Assembly (NCBI RefSeq): GCF_025515275.1
Contig: NZ_JAOPFU010000007.1
Location: forward strand, 1-64,000
Source: Catenovulum sp. 2E275
GTDB taxonomy: Bacteria; Pseudomonadota; Gammaproteobacteria; Enterobacterales; Alteromonadaceae
Length of the DNA: 64,000 bases
Direction: 5' to 3'
Below the pieces are notes generated by a model. The model worked only from the letters and a program-made list of their open reading frames with translations, had not been told where the DNA came from and made no database searches. This document shows, piece after piece, positions 63,316 to 64,000 of this stretch (position 1 is the stretch's first letter; each line of letters starts with the position of its first letter). The translations under genes were made by a program, and so were the position numbers.

Positions 63316-64000
63316 TTAAAGAAATTTTTTACTCACTAAATTTACACAATCCAGCACATCATCTATGGTTTCAAATTGCTCAGCCTGCATCACTAAAGCC
63401 CGACCTAATGCCAGCGCCAAACGCTCTGATTTAGCCCTCACCGCAGTATCTTCAATATTCATAATATCAGCTACATGCGCCAAACCAATTGTCCGGCGAA
63501 TTAACTCAGTTCCAGCAAAACCAATAGCATCAATAAAAATTTGCTGAATCATTTTGTGCTGAAATTCATCCAGTTTAAATGCAACATCGGTTGTTTCTTC
63601 ATTTAATAAGCGGGTAAATTCAGTTTCAAATGTCTGCCATAACTGGCTAATTTGGGTACATAAATAAGCCTGAAATGCTTTAGCAGTTGGTAAATCATTT
63701 AAACCAATCTGGCCTGCATAGTTAAGCAATAAATTACCAATTGGCGAACCGACATCAAAGCCGATTGGCCCATAATAACCAAACTCAGCATCAATCACTT
63801 TGGTGCTGGTTGCAGTGACAAAAATACTGCCGCTGTGTACATCACCATGTAATAACGCTTCAGCATGATTCAAAAATTTATACTTTAATGCCGCCACTTT
63901 ACTTTGCAACGCAAAGTCTTCACGTAATGCCAACACATCTTTTTCTATCAAAGCGTTAAAGCTATTTCGTTCATGTTCACGATATGGGTCTGTAAAAAAT
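63316..64000 (-). CDS. mtnK: Methylthioribose kinase (3' part, runs off the window)
   Basis: The frame continues beyond 64000, so this is the C-terminal 228 or so residues of a roughly 400-residue protein. DPYREHERNSFNALIEKDVL, ALLHGDVHSGSIFVTATSTK and KVIDAEFGYYGPIGFDVGSP (the catalytic HGD and DAEF motifs) match methylthioribose kinase, an aminoglycoside-phosphotransferase-like fold acting in the methionine salvage pathway. The start codon and the rest are outside the window. Confidence 0.9.
   Translation of the reverse strand, partial: FFTDPYREHERNSFNALIEKDVLALREDFALQSKVAALKYKFLNHAEALLHGDVHSGSIFVTATSTKVIDAEFGYYGPIGFDVGSPIGNLLLNYAGQIGLNDLPTAKAFQAYLCTQISQLWQTFETEFTRLLNEETTDVAFKLDEFQHKMIQQIFIDAIGFAGTELIRRTIGLAHVADIMNIEDTAVRAKSERLALALGRALVMQAEQFETIDDVLDCVNLVSKKFL

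Noticed and set aside
1-64000. CRISPR arrays, prophage, insertion sequences or rRNA genes
   Set aside because: No regularly spaced repeats, transposase, integrase, phage structural proteins or rRNA-like sequence were seen.

Overview
The window is a piece of a low-GC, marine-type gammaproteobacterial chromosome. The most likely home is the Alteromonadales, somewhere near Catenovulum or Pseudoalteromonas; that placement is an inference from gene content. Supporting features are a cyoABCDE quinol oxidase, the enterobacteria/vibrio-like block trxA-rho / rhlB-gppA, the ubiE-ubiJ-ubiB operon, glnE, rraB, a yjfIJK-type membrane-stress cluster, two large TonB-dependent receptors, and a cyclophilin with a GlyGly-CTERM (rhombosortase) tail. 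No prophage, transposase, CRISPR array or rRNA operon was seen.

Layout. 0-6.5 kb: two unassigned small membrane proteins, then the cytochrome bo3 operon cyoABCDE ending in a strong terminator. 6.6-9.3 kb: a DesK/DesR-like two-component pair and a periplasmic TPR protein. 9.4-20.2 kb: the most unusual part. It holds a REC-REC-PAS-GGDEF-EAL regulator, an acetolactate-synthase-like ThDP enzyme, a TonB-dependent receptor translationally coupled to a citrate-synthase-like protein, a second citrate-synthase-like protein, and convergently a histidine kinase with a periplasmic binding protein. 20.4-29 kb: tRNA-Arg(TCG), rho, trxA, rhlB, gppA, DUF2061-DUF4250, and deaD behind a long leader. 29-36 kb: a minus-strand cluster with YbaK, YjfK (DUF2491), PspA/YjfJ, YjfI (DUF2170), a membrane-embedded aminopropyltransferase, a DUF350 protein and a lipoprotein, with a twin-palindrome operator in the middle. 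36-41.3 kb: glnE, a pre-Nudix/Nudix hydrolase, small proteins, palindromic repeats and a frameshifted DUF457 gene. 41.5-47.4 kb: glpK/glpD, an Mn exporter behind a yybP-ykoY riboswitch, an RlmI-like methyltransferase, creA and rraB. 47.6-54.2 kb: a class A acid phosphatase lipoprotein facing a FecI/FecR/FecA-type signalling locus. 54.4-64 kb: a greB remnant, yicC, the ubiquinone operon, two peptidyl-prolyl isomerases, DUF3087, a MerR regulator with a cysteine-rich ArsP-type permease, yciH, and the 3' part of mtnK running off the window edge.

How the parts may work together. The 9.4-20.2 kb island pairs sensing (periplasmic binding protein, kinase, two-REC cyclic-di-GMP regulator) with possible chemistry (a ThDP carboligase/decarboxylase-like enzyme and two citrate-synthase relatives that lack the usual catalytic residues) and outer-membrane transport. 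Taken together this looks like an undescribed metabolite sensing or making system. The individual families are recognisable; the joint function is inference. Other notable regulatory structures are the Mn riboswitch, a hairpin that would mask the ribosome-binding site of the FKBP gene, 11-bp-phased direct repeats before the phosphatase, and a 19-bp-spacer MerR promoter.
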